A model generated the notes under the pieces. The model did not search any database. It was not told where the DNA came from and saw only the letters and a program-made list of their open reading frames with translations. From Candidatus Pollutiaquabacter sp. (GTDB lineage: Bacteria > Bacteroidota > Bacteroidia > AKYH767-A > 2013-40CM-41-45): DNA of 64,000 bases. The position numbers and the translations under genes were made by a program. Location: contig CANIAS010000003.1 of assembly GCA_947465495.1 (NCBI GenBank), positions 1 through 64,000 on the forward strand. Direction: 5' to 3'. Shown here in pieces: positions 26,298 to 36,293 of the stretch. The stretch's first letter is position 1. Each line of letters starts with the position of its first letter.

Positions 26298-27038
26298 ATG
26301 AATTGGCTTTTTCATTTAGGGCGGTATTGGATGTTCGTCAAGGATATGATGAACCGTCCAGAGAAGTTCTCCATCTACTGGAAACAGTTTGTTCGTGAAT
26401 TGGATAATTTCGGATACGGTTCCTTGGGAATCGTTGCTTTAGTATCTACGTTCATGGGAGCGGTCATCACTATTCAGACCGTTTACAATCTATTTAACCC
26501 GTTGATCCCTTTGTCGGCGGTGGGAATTGTAGCTCGCGATTCGATTATTTTGGAGTTTTCTCCAACGATGATCAGCCTGGTATTAGCAGGTAAAATAGGT
26601 TCAAGCATCGCCTCTGAAATTGGTACGATGCGCGTGACAGAGCAAATAGATGCCCTTGAAATTATGGGAATCAATTCAGCAGCCTACTTGGTGCTTCCAA
26701 AGGTGGTGGCTGCGGTATTGATATTCCCATTCGTAGTAACTATCTCGATGTTTCTCGGCATTTTCGGTGGATGGATTGCCGGTACAGCTTCTGGCGTTAT
26801 TCCATCCGTTGATTACATTCAAGGATTACAGAATCAATTTATCCCCTATAACGTAACGTTTGCCATTATCAAATCAATTACGTTTGCCTACATCATCACT
26901 ACTGTATCTTCCTATCATGGTTATCATACAAAAGGTGGCGCACTCGAAGTTGGTAAGTCTAGTACGGATGCCGTTGTTTATAGTAGCATAATGATCCTAA
27001 TCTTCGATTATATCTTGACTCAGCTAATCCTGATATGA
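26298..27038 (+). CDS. mlaE: MlaE/YrbE-family ABC transporter permease
   Basis: MlaE is the inner-membrane permease of an MCE-type phospholipid transport system keeping outer-membrane lipid asymmetry. The 246-residue product has five or so hydrophobic segments and the family core FSPTMISLVLAGKIGSSIASEIGTMRVTEQIDALEIMGINSAAYLVLPK. The stop overlaps the ATG of mlaF by ATGA, so they are coupled. The MCE substrate-binding gene (mlaD) that often follows is absent; a racemase-family gene occupies that position. Confidence 0.93.
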   Translation: MNWLFHLGRYWMFVKDMMNRPEKFSIYWKQFVRELDNFGYGSLGIVALVSTFMGAVITIQTVYNLFNPLIPLSAVGIVARDSIILEFSPTMISLVLAGKIGSSIASEIGTMRVTEQIDALEIMGINSAAYLVLPKVVAAVLIFPFVVTISMFLGIFGGWIAGTASGVIPSVDYIQGLQNQFIPYNVTFAIIKSITFAYIITTVSSYHGYHTKGGALEVGKSSTDAVVYSSIMILIFDYILTQLILI

Positions 27039-27784
27039 TTGAATTAAAAAAAATATCGAAACGTTTTGAAAGTCGGAACATTCTGAGTGATGTATCTGCG
27101 ACATTTCAAAAAGGACATATCAACCTCGTCATTGGAGGATCTGGATCCGGAAAAACGGTCATGATGAAATGTATGGTCGGACTCGAGGAGATTGACGAAG
27201 GTGAAATTATCTACGATGGCCAACGCTTTTCAGGATTAACTAAGAAAGAACGTAAACCGTATCGCCAACAGATCGGCATGGTCTTTCAAGGTGGAGCACT
27301 TTTCGACTCGCTCAATGTCGAACAGAATGTAATGTTCCCCCTGAGCATGTTTACCGAGATGTCCTTGGAAGAAAAAAGAGACCGTGTCAATTTCTGCTTG
27401 AAACGAGTCAATCTTCCTACCGCTCAAAAGCTGATGCCTTCTGAATTAAGTGGCGGAATGAAAAAGCGAGTGGCGATCGCCCGTGCTATTGCTACCAATC
27501 CCAATTACCTTTTTTGCGACGAGCCTAACTCTGGACTCGATCCACGTACCTCCATTGTTATAGACAATCTTATCAAAGAGATTACAGAGGAGTTCAATAT
27601 AACGACCATTGTCAATACCCATGATATGAATTCGGTGCTTGAAATTGGGGATAAAATCATCTTCCTCTATCAAGGCAGTAAGTGGTGGGAGGGTAACGTA
27701 GATGATATTTTGCGGACTGACAATAAAGAAATCAACGATTTCATCTTTGCTTCCAAACTTGCTAAAGGAATCAAAAAGGTCTGA
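27035..27784 (+). CDS. mlaF: MlaF-type ABC transporter ATP-binding protein
   Basis: The ATPase partner of MlaE. The 249 residues contain Walker A GGSGSGKTV, a Q-loop MVFQGGALFDSLNV, the signature LSGGMKKRVAIARA and Walker B YLFCDEPNSGLDP, with an H-loop His in VNTHDMNSV. The GGMKKR variant is characteristic of MCE-associated ATPases. It overlaps mlaE by 4 bp, and the next gene begins 3 bp after its stop. Confidence 0.95.
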   Translation: MIELKKISKRFESRNILSDVSATFQKGHINLVIGGSGSGKTVMMKCMVGLEEIDEGEIIYDGQRFSGLTKKERKPYRQQIGMVFQGGALFDSLNVEQNVMFPLSMFTEMSLEEKRDRVNFCLKRVNLPTAQKLMPSELSGGMKKRVAIARAIATNPNYLFCDEPNSGLDPRTSIVIDNLIKEITEEFNITTIVNTHDMNSVLEIGDKIIFLYQGSKWWEGNVDDILRTDNKEINDFIFASKLAKGIKKV

Positions 27785-27787
27785 CCA

Positions 27788-28732
27788 TTGCACTTCTACC
27801 AGCCTGAACGGATTCAAATTGTCGATTCACACACAGGTGGTGAGCCTACACGTGTTGTGCTTGATGGTGGACCTGACCTTGGCGGTGGAACAGTAGCTGA
27901 ACGTCAATATTTACTTCAACAGCAATTTGATTTTTTCAGGACTGCAGTGATTCACGAACCGCGTGGTTCTGCTGTACTGGTAGGCGCACTATTAATTCCT
28001 GCGTCAGTACCTGATTGTGTGACTGGCGTGATTTTCTTTAACAACGTCGGGTACCTTGGCATGTGTGGCCATGGCACCATTGGCGTTGTAAGTACGTTGC
28101 ATCACCTGGGTAGAATTCATTCCGGCAGCATTCGAATTGAAACTTCAGTTGGAGTGGTAGCAGCACACCTTGGCGAGGATGGTTCAGTTTCCATTGCTAA
28201 TGTTCCCAGTTACCGCAAGGTAAAAGACCTTGAAGTGGATGTGCCGGGCATCGGTAATGTAATTGGCGATGTTGCGTGGGGTGGAAATTGGTTTTATCTG
28301 GTAAGGCCATCAGAGCAATCGATATCACAGGATCAAATAGAAACTTTGACCAATCGCGCATGGAGCATTCGACAAGCAGTCAACAATCAAGGATATCCGG
28401 AAGTAGATCATATTGAGATTTTCGGACCCGCTGCTGCCTCTGAGAATGATTCGCGTAATTTTGTATTATGCCCGGGTAAAGAGTACGACCGATCACCGTG
28501 TGGCACCGGCACCAGTGCTAAATTAGCGTGCTTGGCACAAGATGGGAAATTAGCAGAAGGTGCTGAATGGTTACAAGAGAGTATTGTTGGCAGTGTGTTT
28601 CGTGGAACCTATACATGGCTCGATCGCGAAGCAGGCGTAATAGCACCACTTATAACAGGTAAAGCTTATGTAACCGGCGAAACGTTATTGCTGTTTGATC
28701 CTAACGATCCTTATCGTTGGGGAATCAAATGA
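27788..28732 (+). CDS. Proline racemase family, 4-hydroxyproline 2-epimerase type
   Basis: A 314-residue member of the proline racemase superfamily. The only usable start is TTG at 27788, because an in-frame stop lies 3 bp upstream. Both catalytic cysteines are present: Cys93 in GMCGHGTIG and Cys238 in SPCGTGTSA, which excludes the trans-3-hydroxyproline dehydratase subgroup with Thr. DSHTGGEPTRVV is the N-terminal family motif. Epimerisation of trans-4-hydroxy-L-proline is the likely reaction, but no other hydroxyproline genes are near. Three-base spacing suggests it is cotranscribed with mlaEF. Confidence 0.88.
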   Translation: MHFYQPERIQIVDSHTGGEPTRVVLDGGPDLGGGTVAERQYLLQQQFDFFRTAVIHEPRGSAVLVGALLIPASVPDCVTGVIFFNNVGYLGMCGHGTIGVVSTLHHLGRIHSGSIRIETSVGVVAAHLGEDGSVSIANVPSYRKVKDLEVDVPGIGNVIGDVAWGGNWFYLVRPSEQSISQDQIETLTNRAWSIRQAVNNQGYPEVDHIEIFGPAAASENDSRNFVLCPGKEYDRSPCGTGTSAKLACLAQDGKLAEGAEWLQESIVGSVFRGTYTWLDREAGVIAPLITGKAYVTGETLLLFDPNDPYRWGIK

Positions 28733-28760
28733 ACCAATAATTGGCCCAATTGAAGCGCAA

Positions 28761-28792
28761 AAAAAAGCCTGCCCTTTTGAGGCAGGCTTTTT
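28761..28792. terminator. Bidirectional terminator
   Basis: GCCTGCC and GGCAGGC form a stem around a 7-nt loop, with A and T runs on both sides, between the convergent epimerase and T9SS cargo genes. Confidence 0.92.
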
Positions 28793-28808
28793 AATAAACT
28801 AGACCGGA

Positions 28809-30641
28809 TTAACGGTTGGAAATCATGATGTTCTTGGTAGAAACACCTGCTGCAGATTGTACGCGTACGGTGTACATGCCCTCAGCTTGGTTGCTAATAT
28901 CCACTTTTGCATTCGTCATGGAATCAAAGCGGTTGGAGTAAACAACTTGACCTAATGTGTTGGTGATGGTCACCAGTGCATTCTTTGCATCGCTGTTGAT
29001 GCTCAGTTGTCCTTTAGAAGGATTTGGGTAGATGGTCAATGATGATGCGTTATTGACCGTTGATATTCCGGTAGAAATATCAGCCGTGGTAACACGCAAG
29101 ATGAATGCGATTTCAAAGCTGGCAGTTTCAACAGCCGTCCATGCACCTGCACCAACTTGGTAGAAGGCAGTTCCAGGGGTGAAGATATCAGAAGCGGTAC
29201 CCAAGGTGATGTTGTTCTGTGATTTCTGATTCACGGCAACGTAGTATTGACCGCCATTAGCTACAAAAGGTGTGCTGAATGGAAGCGATAAGAATGCTCC
29301 GCCCGTATCGGCATCGGTGATGATGTAATTGCCGGTAGAAGCAATAAGCGCATTTGGCAAACCGCCTACCATGTCATAAATGTCAACAGACATTGAATCG
29401 TCCATCGTAGCGCCAGCAAGATAGAAGGTGGCTGAATTAAATTGAATAGGCTGATAAACTTCGAACGTTTGTCCCAAGTGACCGGTATTCGCATTGAAGC
29501 CCAAACCGCCTGTATAGTAGCTAGCGTCGAGAAACGTAAAGTCACGCGCGTAATCAGCGGTGTCTACGTACATGTAGCTAAAGGAGGTGTCGTTGCTGGT
29601 GTTAGCATCAGCATTGGTCATTGAACATACGTACATGAAGTAGTAAACGCCAGTATCAGAAGGTGTAAAAGGAAGAGAGGTTGTCAACAAAGCAGAGGTG
29701 TCGCCAGGATTCAACGTTGCAGCTGAATTTGTAACACTGTTGTAGATGTTATTGAATGATCCATCGTAAATGTCAATTGTGACAACTGCGTTGGTAGCTG
29801 GAGAGCTACCATTGTTGAATACTTTAGCTCCTAATGTCAAAGGTTGTACTTGTGTCAAAGGAACGCATGAATAAGGGCTTGGGTGAGCAACTTCAGCAAT
29901 GCCGATATCGTCAGCAGGAACATCTTCGATAGAAACATCATCAATCATCCAAGAATAACCGCAACCTGAACCAGCGCCAAAGCTAGCTGGGCTATAGAAT
30001 TCGAAACGAATTTTAACATTCGCAGAACCAGCAGCAAGGCTGGAGATGTCAACATAAGCGATATCGGGGTTAATTGATCCGTCGCCATCGTTGGAATTGA
30101 AATTATTGTCTTGCGTGATAGCGTTCAAGGCAATTTGATTCCATGTGCTACCGCCGTTGTTAGAAACGTAGAGGTAAGTAGAATCAATGTAACGACGATA
30201 GTACTGAGAGAATTTCAGGCGGGCTGATGTTGCAGCACTCAGGTCAATCGTACCTGCAGTGGTCAATAACGCCTGCTGATCGCCAGAGCATAACAGGTCG
30301 GAATCAAACAAGGCAAAACCATTCGCAGCAGTAGCAGATGCGATAGGGTCAATAAGAAATGCGCCAGATGGGCCGTTGGTGCCAATTACCCAGTTGTCCA
30401 CTGATGGTGCAACTGCAGATAATGTCCAAGTGGATGGATTGCTGAAGTCATCCGACCAGTATACCGTAGAGTTGCTGCGGCTGGAGGCGTTGTTTTTCTT
30501 CAATGAATTGAAAGTTGCATTCTTTGCAGCTGGTTTTTGCTGCGAATGTTGCTTGCCAGAGACAAGCTTCTTGGACAGTTGAGCACTTGCCGCTGTTCCC
30601 AGGGCGACTACAACTGCAAGTAAAAGGTAGAACTTTTTCAT
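28809..30641 (-). CDS. T9SS-secreted multidomain protein A
   Basis: This 610-residue protein is exported and then secreted through the type IX system. A signal peptide (MKKFYLLLAVVVALGTAASAQ) is followed by a jelly-roll domain (WSDDFSNPSTWTL... WMIDDVSIED), a CARDB-like Ig domain (LGAKVFNNGSSPATNAVVTIDIYDG), a second beta-sandwich and a type A sorting domain beginning SLTIYPNPSKGQLSIN and ending in NIMISNR. The function of the cargo is unknown; the jelly-roll may bind carbohydrate or protein. It has its own promoter and shares architecture with the next gene. Confidence 0.93.
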   Translation of the reverse strand: MKKFYLLLAVVVALGTAASAQLSKKLVSGKQHSQQKPAAKNATFNSLKKNNASSRSNSTVYWSDDFSNPSTWTLSAVAPSVDNWVIGTNGPSGAFLIDPIASATAANGFALFDSDLLCSGDQQALLTTAGTIDLSAATSARLKFSQYYRRYIDSTYLYVSNNGGSTWNQIALNAITQDNNFNSNDGDGSINPDIAYVDISSLAAGSANVKIRFEFYSPASFGAGSGCGYSWMIDDVSIEDVPADDIGIAEVAHPSPYSCVPLTQVQPLTLGAKVFNNGSSPATNAVVTIDIYDGSFNNIYNSVTNSAATLNPGDTSALLTTSLPFTPSDTGVYYFMYVCSMTNADANTSNDTSFSYMYVDTADYARDFTFLDASYYTGGLGFNANTGHLGQTFEVYQPIQFNSATFYLAGATMDDSMSVDIYDMVGGLPNALIASTGNYIITDADTGGAFLSLPFSTPFVANGGQYYVAVNQKSQNNITLGTASDIFTPGTAFYQVGAGAWTAVETASFEIAFILRVTTADISTGISTVNNASSLTIYPNPSKGQLSINSDAKNALVTITNTLGQVVYSNRFDSMTNAKVDISNQAEGMYTVRVQSAAGVSTKNIMISNR

Positions 30642-30672
30642 GGTGTTGTTTTGGATTTGTTTATTACCAGTG

Positions 30673-30702
30673 CAAATTTAAAGTTCTTTTCTATTCCTAC
30701 AA
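30673..30702 (-). promoter_or_regulatory. Consensus Bacteroidota promoter of T9SS protein A
   Basis: The minus strand reads TTG, 19 nt, TAAATTTG, exactly the TTTG/TAnnTTTG spacing. It lies 32 nt upstream of the ATG at 30641. Confidence 0.8.
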
Positions 30703-30793
30703 CCGATGGGCTGCCTTTCACGAGTCACGGAAGCGTCTTTTTTCAACCATATCCCGTTCGTTTTGGGATTGTTCGTGAAGGGGGCACTAAAGC

Positions 30794-30821
30794 AAAAAAA
30801 CCGGGCAGGTGCCCGGTTTTT
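30794..30821 (-). terminator. Terminator after T9SS protein B
   Basis: CCGGGC and GCCCGG form a compact stem with a 4-nt AGGT loop, flanked by A7 and T5 runs. It follows the stop at 30844. Confidence 0.92.
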
Positions 30822-30843
30822 GAATAGGTAGGTAGTAGAACGA

Positions 30844-32604
30844 TTATTCCACGACAATCTTGCGGGAAGTCGTGTATTGGTCGTTGGCTACACGGATGAC
30901 ATAAACCCCAGCGGCAAGGCCTGAGATATCAATTCGCTCCGAGGAAAGGTTGGCAAATGACTTTTGAGCAACTTCCTGACCCATCAGGTTGGAAATCGTC
31001 ACCAAGTAGTTGGATCCTTTGCCACCTTGAATCGTAAGCTGGTCGTGTGCTGGATTTGGAAACACACTCAATGACTGCTCTTCAATAGCTGATACGCCTG
31101 TCGTGTTAGTGTACACAGACAGATTGATATCATCCAAGCGCAAAGAGCCGATCTTGTTTCCGCTCAGAACGTGGAAGCCAATGTAAAATGTACCATTGCT
31201 TGGGCAGGTAAATTGGTTGTTACCTGCAAGGTAGCTGATGCTGCTTGCCAGAAGTGGCAATTGAATAGGAGCTACCAGTGCGGAAGAAGAAGGTGCCGAA
31301 CAAAGGACTACTTCAAGGTATGCATCCGTAGCGGAATTGAATACACGATAGAAATAATCCAAGTTATAGGTGGTGCTATCGTTGAGGTCTACGCAAGGCA
31401 TAAACAACCACTCATTGGCAAACTGTGTGGCAGAAGCTGAAGTGTAGCTAGCGCAGTTCAAACCGGTACGTGGCAATACGTCGGAAATGCTCCAGGTGTT
31501 ATTATCGGCATTCACATCTTCAATGACCCAGCCGGTGCGGTCTTCGCTATCTTCAAAACCAGCAGAGAAGTCATTGTTCGCATCAATCATTCGTGTTCCA
31601 TTGTAAACGAAAGATGAGATGGTATCATTTGATGGATCTACATCGCCAAAAGTTGTAACATAAATCATCAACGTATGTGAACCAGGGTTGGAAAAATTCG
31701 CTGGAATACTGAATGCATAGATGGTGGAACCACCAGCTACTACGGTAGTAGTGGAATTTTCAGTGACAGGGGATCCGCCGTCAACGACGTAGCTGATGTC
31801 AAATCCGTTCATGTCGGAATTTCCGATGTTGTCGATGTTAACAGTTACAGTTTCAGCGTTGGAAAGTCCTGAGCAATTGCTCGCTGGAGATACAATGCCA
31901 GAAAGTGAAGCATCAAAAGCTATTACGGGCTCGTACATGGTCACATCATCAATCATCCACCAATAATCATAATCGCCGGTGAAATTGAACTTGACCCAAA
32001 CAGTAGCTTGATTAGCTGCCAAAGAAGTAATGTCAAGATCGATTGCATCCGCGTTAGAGGTATAGGCGTTGGTGTTCAGGCCAGCACTAGCATCTAAGAC
32101 TTCCGTCCATGAGGTGCCATCGTTGGAGACAAACACTTTTGCAGTTTCATAAAAATGATACAAAAATTGGTTGAAGGTTAAATGAACGATGCTGTGTCCT
32201 GAGCAATCAATCACATTTGTGATCATGTCTGCGTCTTCGCCACCAACACTCTGACTGGCTGAATCGCTGTCATAAACCATATAGCCATTGGCGGCAGTGG
32301 TTCCTGTGGTGTTCAACCGACCAATCGTACCGTACGATGCCGCGTTATAAATGCCGCTGGTGGTGAGTTTCCAGTTAATGCCGTTGCCAGCGTTATCTAC
32401 CAATTGCCAGCCGGCAGGAACCCCACCGCTGAAGTCTTCCGAGAAGAACGTGTTGACAGTATTGGTACGGTGAGGTTGTGCAACACGGTGGAATGGAGTT
32501 CCAGGAGTGTCATGAACAAAGGAAGTACGTTGCGCATTTTTTCCGGCAAAGGCAGAGAATGCGAACACGGTGAGCACAGAAAGTAGCGTAATGCGTTTCA
32601 TCAT
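30844..32604 (-). CDS. T9SS-secreted multidomain protein B
   Basis: A 586-residue protein with signal peptide (MMKRITLLSVLTVFAFSAFAG), a jelly-roll domain (FFSEDFSGGVPAGWQLVDN... WMIDDVTMYEP), an Ig/CARDB-like domain (VNIDNIGNSDMNGFDISYVVDGG), a second jelly-roll (FSAGFEDSEDRTGW) and a type A sorting domain (LSVFPNPAHDQLTI to SRKIVVE). The order mirrors protein A, so the two are diverged tandem paralogues or share an architecture. It lies between its own promoter and terminator. Cell-surface or extracellular location is expected; activity unknown. Confidence 0.92.
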   Translation of the reverse strand: MMKRITLLSVLTVFAFSAFAGKNAQRTSFVHDTPGTPFHRVAQPHRTNTVNTFFSEDFSGGVPAGWQLVDNAGNGINWKLTTSGIYNAASYGTIGRLNTTGTTAANGYMVYDSDSASQSVGGEDADMITNVIDCSGHSIVHLTFNQFLYHFYETAKVFVSNDGTSWTEVLDASAGLNTNAYTSNADAIDLDITSLAANQATVWVKFNFTGDYDYWWMIDDVTMYEPVIAFDASLSGIVSPASNCSGLSNAETVTVNIDNIGNSDMNGFDISYVVDGGSPVTENSTTTVVAGGSTIYAFSIPANFSNPGSHTLMIYVTTFGDVDPSNDTISSFVYNGTRMIDANNDFSAGFEDSEDRTGWVIEDVNADNNTWSISDVLPRTGLNCASYTSASATQFANEWLFMPCVDLNDSTTYNLDYFYRVFNSATDAYLEVVLCSAPSSSALVAPIQLPLLASSISYLAGNNQFTCPSNGTFYIGFHVLSGNKIGSLRLDDINLSVYTNTTGVSAIEEQSLSVFPNPAHDQLTIQGGKGSNYLVTISNLMGQEVAQKSFANLSSERIDISGLAAGVYVIRVANDQYTTSRKIVVE

Positions 32605-32641
32605 AAGGGTATGGTTAGGTATTTTAATGTACGTTGGGCTT

Positions 32642-32672
32642 CAAAAATAAGATTTATTAGCGGTCTGACAAA
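32642..32672 (-). promoter_or_regulatory. Consensus Bacteroidota promoter of T9SS protein B
   Basis: The minus strand reads TTTG, 19 nt, TATTTTTG, a perfect match to the -33/-7 consensus, 38 nt upstream of the ATG at 32604. Confidence 0.85.
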
Positions 32673-32676
32673 CAAT

Positions 32677-32703
32677 AAAAAAGCCCGACTAAACGGGCTT
32701 TTT
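32677..32703 (-). terminator. Terminator after gcvP
   Basis: AAAAAAGCCCG and CGGGCTTTTT form a stem with a 6-nt loop directly after the gcvP stop. It lies only 5 bp from the promoter of the next gene. Confidence 0.9.
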
Positions 32704-32706
32704 AAG

Positions 32707-35571
32707 CTAAATTGCGACTTCTTCATATTGTTCCATCGGCGGGCAAGCACAAACAAGGTTCCTGTCGCCATAGGCATTGTCTACACGCCCGACCGCTGGC
32801 CAAAATTTATGGGCAGCTACATAGGGTAGTGGGAAGGCTGCTTTTTTCCGAGAATAGGAATGACTCCATTCGTCATTCGTAATGACAGCCATCGTATGTG
32901 GTGCGTTTTTTAATACGTTATCCTTACGATCTGCTTGTCCGTTTTCGATTTCATCAATCTCTCGGCGAATGGAAATCATGGCATCACAGAAACGATCGAG
33001 CTCCGCTTTTGGTTCACTTTCAGTCGGCTCAATCATGATTGTGCCTGGAACAGGGAACGACATGGTTGGTGCGTGGAATCCATAATCCATCAAACGTTTA
33101 GCAATATCTTCCACTTCAATACTTGCAGTAGTCTTGAACGGACGACAATCTAAAATCATTTCATGCGCAACCCGGCCGTGGGTTCCTACATAAAGAACTG
33201 GATAGTGTTTTTCTAAGCGCGCTTTAATGTAGTTAGCATTGAGGATCGCATATTTTGTAGAGTCGGTTACGCCGGCGGCTCCCAACATCTTTATGTATGC
33301 ATATGAAATTAACAGGATGCTTGCGCTGCCCCAAGGTGCTGCAGATACGGCATGAGTACTGCCTCCCATTTTCACTATAGGGTGAGATGGAAGAAACGGT
33401 GCCAAATGTGCGGCCACACCGATAGGACCCATGCCAGGGCCACCACCACCGTGAGGAATTGCAAATGTTTTATGCAGGTTCAAGTGACAAACGTCTGCTC
33501 CAATGGTGTAGGGATTAGTCAGTCCTACCTGTGCATTCATGTTAGCGCCGTCCATGTATACTTGTCCGCCGCACTCGTGAACGATTTGTGTGATTTCCTT
33601 AATGCCCTCTTCAAACACACCGTGGGTAGAAGGATAGGTTACCATCAGACAGGATAGTTGTTCTTTGTGCAATTCTGCTTTAGTGCGCAGATCATTGATA
33701 TCAATATTCCCCATGTCGTCGCATTTTACCACAACGACCTTCATGCCCGCCATAACGGCACTCGCCGGATTGGTCCCGTGTGCTGAGGATGGAATTAATG
33801 CAACATCACGATGATGGTCGCCACGACTAATATGATACGCACGAATGACCATAAGTCCCGCGTATTCTCCTTGTGCTCCTGAATTGGGTTGCAAAGAAAC
33901 GGCGTGGAATCCGGTAATCGTGCAAAGATATTCCTCCAGTTCACGAATGATTTGCGCATATCCTTCTGTTTGATCGGAAGGGGCGAAAGGGTGAATTCCT
34001 CCCCAAGCCTTCCACGTTACTGGAATCATCTCGGAAGACGCGTTCAATTTCATGGTGCAGGAACCTAATGCAATCATCGAATGGTTCAATGAAAGATCTT
34101 TCTTTTCCAAGGATGCGATATACCGCAGCATTTGTGTTTCAGAATGATTGTTGTGAAACACCGGGTGAGTCATGAATTCGGAAGTGCGATGGAGTTGATC
34201 TTTAAGTACCTCCGAAAGACTAGCATTCATTGTAGGAGATGGCTTTCCTTTTGCGGCTGCAAATACACCAACAATATCTTTCAAGTCGTGATTAGTCACG
34301 GTCTCGTTAAGACTGATACAAACGCAATTGTCTGTGGTATAGCGGAAATTTATTCCTGATTCCAATGCGTGTTTACGAATGCTTTCTAATTCATTTCCGC
34401 ACTCGACTTGCAGGGTGTCAAAATAGGTGCTGTTCTTTTGGACATAGCCCAGCTGTTCCAATTGCGCAGCTAATTCTTTGGTCTTGTTGTGTACATCGCC
34501 TGCAATTTTTCGCAGTCCTGTCGGGCCGTGATACACCGCATACATACCGGCCATGACTGCTAACAGTACCTGAGCGGTACAGATGTTTGACGTTGCTTTG
34601 TCGCGACGGATATGCTGCTCACGGGTTTGAAGTGCCATGCGCAAGGCTCTGTTTCCTTGTGCATCAATGGAGACCCCAATGATACGTCCTGGCATCTCAC
34701 GTTTATACGATTCTTTGGCAGCGAAAAACGCAGCGTGCGGTCCCCCGAACCCAAGGGGAACACCAAAGCGCTGACTATTTCCGAAAACGATGTCTGCTCC
34801 CCATTCGCCGGGTGGTTTTAGTAATGTCAATGCCAACAAATCAGCTCCGACACCAATCTGTAAACCATGTTTTTTCGCATTCTCTACCCAACTGTCCAAA
34901 CGATCGATATTTCCATGGATGCCGGGATATTGCAGGATGGCGCCGAAGAAGGTGTTGTCTACCGAAATGGTTCGATGATCCCCAATGATCAGTTCGATGC
35001 CCAGCGGGGCAGCGCGTGTAATCAAGACATCGATGGTCTGTGCGAGGCAATCTGACGACACAAACAGTTTGTTTGCTTGACGTTGGACGGCGTCCTTTTC
35101 TCGGGAGGCAAAAAATACGTGCATGGCTTCCGCCGCCGCAGTAGCTTCGTCCAGCAAGGAGGCATTGGCGATTTCCATACCGGTCAACTCAATGACCATG
35201 GTCTGGTAATTCAACAAGGCTTCCAAACGACCTTGTGCGATTTCTGCCTGGTAGGGAGTGTAGGCAGTATACCAGCCCGGATTTTCAAAAATGTTTCTCA
35301 ATATAACTCCAGGAGTTATCGTATCGTGGTAGCCGGCTCCGATATAAGAACGGTAAACCTTATTTTTAGAAGCCGTTTGCTCCAGTTCGGATAGATATTC
35401 GTGTTCTGATAAGCCAGAGGGAAGGTCAAGTGTTTTGGGTAGACGGATGGAGGACGGTACAGTCTCGTTGATAAGTTGATCAACTGAAGAGATTCCGATT
35501 TCACGCAGCATGTCAGCGGTTTGCTCGGCATCAGGACCGATATGTCGGTTGGAAAAAGGGACTGAAGACAT
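32707..35571 (-). CDS. gcvP: Glycine dehydrogenase (glycine cleavage P protein), single chain
   Basis: GcvP decarboxylates glycine and passes the aminomethyl group to the lipoylated H protein. The 954-residue product is the one-chain form (alpha and beta parts fused). It starts with [17 protein letters not shown] and contains [19 protein letters not shown], and the PLP lysine in [21 protein letters not shown] in the C-terminal half. Length and motifs are complete. gcvT, gcvH and lpd are not in the window. Confidence 0.97.
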   Translation of the reverse strand: MSSVPFSNRHIGPDAEQTADMLREIGISSVDQLINETVPSSIRLPKTLDLPSGLSEHEYLSELEQTASKNKVYRSYIGAGYHDTITPGVILRNIFENPGWYTAYTPYQAEIAQGRLEALLNYQTMVIELTGMEIANASLLDEATAAAEAMHVFFASREKDAVQRQANKLFVSSDCLAQTIDVLITRAAPLGIELIIGDHRTISVDNTFFGAILQYPGIHGNIDRLDSWVENAKKHGLQIGVGADLLALTLLKPPGEWGADIVFGNSQRFGVPLGFGGPHAAFFAAKESYKREMPGRIIGVSIDAQGNRALRMALQTREQHIRRDKATSNICTAQVLLAVMAGMYAVYHGPTGLRKIAGDVHNKTKELAAQLEQLGYVQKNSTYFDTLQVECGNELESIRKHALESGINFRYTTDNCVCISLNETVTNHDLKDIVGVFAAAKGKPSPTMNASLSEVLKDQLHRTSEFMTHPVFHNNHSETQMLRYIASLEKKDLSLNHSMIALGSCTMKLNASSEMIPVTWKAWGGIHPFAPSDQTEGYAQIIRELEEYLCTITGFHAVSLQPNSGAQGEYAGLMVIRAYHISRGDHHRDVALIPSSAHGTNPASAVMAGMKVVVVKCDDMGNIDINDLRTKAELHKEQLSCLMVTYPSTHGVFEEGIKEITQIVHECGGQVYMDGANMNAQVGLTNPYTIGADVCHLNLHKTFAIPHGGGGPGMGPIGVAAHLAPFLPSHPIVKMGGSTHAVSAAPWGSASILLISYAYIKMLGAAGVTDSTKYAILNANYIKARLEKHYPVLYVGTHGRVAHEMILDCRPFKTTASIEVEDIAKRLMDYGFHAPTMSFPVPGTIMIEPTESEPKAELDRFCDAMISIRREIDEIENGQADRKDNVLKNAPHTMAVITNDEWSHSYSRKKAAFPLPYVAAHKFWPAVGRVDNAYGDRNLVCACPPMEQYEEVAI

Positions 35572-35596
35572 AATGGAAGTATGATTTTAGGAGGCC

Positions 35597-35626
35597 TAAA
35601 GATACTAATTAAGCCCCTTCACAAAA
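35597..35626 (-). promoter_or_regulatory. Putative gcvP promoter
   Basis: The minus strand reads TTTTG, 17 nt, TATCTTTA, one mismatch from TAnnTTTG, about 26 nt upstream of the gcvP ATG. No glycine riboswitch could be recognised in this short leader. Confidence 0.55.
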
Positions 35627-35660
35627 GCCGAATTTATCAACCATCGTAGCGATTTTCTCG

Positions 35661-35668
35661 TAGCTTTG
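35661..35668 (+). promoter_or_regulatory. Putative -7 element of the 35.7-37.6 kb operon
   Basis: TAGCTTTG matches TAnnTTTG five nucleotides before the ATG at 35674, which would give a nearly leaderless transcript. No -33 match seen. Confidence 0.45.
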
Positions 35669-35673
35669 ATTGT

Positions 35674-36279
35674 ATGAAAACAGCACTTAAAATGGTCTTA
35701 TGGGCGGCGCTCACCGCCTTACTTCATCAAGTTGCTTCCGCCCAGGATACGATTGTGTTGATAAGCGGAAAAATTATCATTTCGAAGTCCGTCGAGATCA
35801 AGGACTATTCTGTCAACTACCACGATACTAAAAAAGGTAAATTTCATTCCATGGAGAAGTACCGTATTTTCAGCGTTCTTGGTGCAGATGGCAAGGAGCA
35901 GGTGTTATACACCAAGGACCCCTATGATTCATTGGATTTCACGCCCGAGCAAATGCGTCTATTTATCAAGGGAGAGCAAGATGCTGATCGTTTTTTTCAT
36001 GGTACTGCAAATAAAGCGGTCTCTTTTGCAATCGGTGTTCCGTCTAGTTTATTAGCGATTTATGGATTGTTGGTTCCGCCACTTTATTCGACAGTAATTG
36101 GTAGTTTCTCTCCCAATATGCAGAAGGCAACTGTTTCTGATCCGGCGTTGCGCAATGTGCCCGAGTATTCCGAAGGCTATCAGCGAAAAGTACGCGAAAA
36201 GAAAATACGTAATTCATTGCTATACGGTTTAGCGGGTTTCGCTGCAGGGTTTGTTGTATTCAACATGGTGGTCAATTGA
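35674..36279 (+). CDS. Exported protein of unknown function with C-terminal TM pair
   Basis: The 201-residue product begins with a signal peptide (MKTALKMVLWAALTALLHQVASAQ). Residues about 25-100 (DTIVLISGKIIISKSVEIKDYSVNYHD) form a beta-rich region like the stand-alone domains of many Bacteroidota exported proteins. Two hydrophobic segments follow, AVSFAIGVPSSLLAIYGLLVP and LLYGLAGFAAGFVVFNMVV. I do not recognise a characterised family. It is the first of three closely packed plus-strand genes, 14 bp ahead of the UbiA-like gene. Confidence 0.8.
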   Translation: MKTALKMVLWAALTALLHQVASAQDTIVLISGKIIISKSVEIKDYSVNYHDTKKGKFHSMEKYRIFSVLGADGKEQVLYTKDPYDSLDFTPEQMRLFIKGEQDADRFFHGTANKAVSFAIGVPSSLLAIYGLLVPPLYSTVIGSFSPNMQKATVSDPALRNVPEYSEGYQRKVREKKIRNSLLYGLAGFAAGFVVFNMVVN

Positions 36280-36293
36280 TAGGGCTTCTTCCC

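Noticed and set aside
27047-27056. A8 run near the start of mlaF as a slippage site
   Set aside because: It lies at codons 5-8 of a gene needing full-length product, and no functional short form is plausible.
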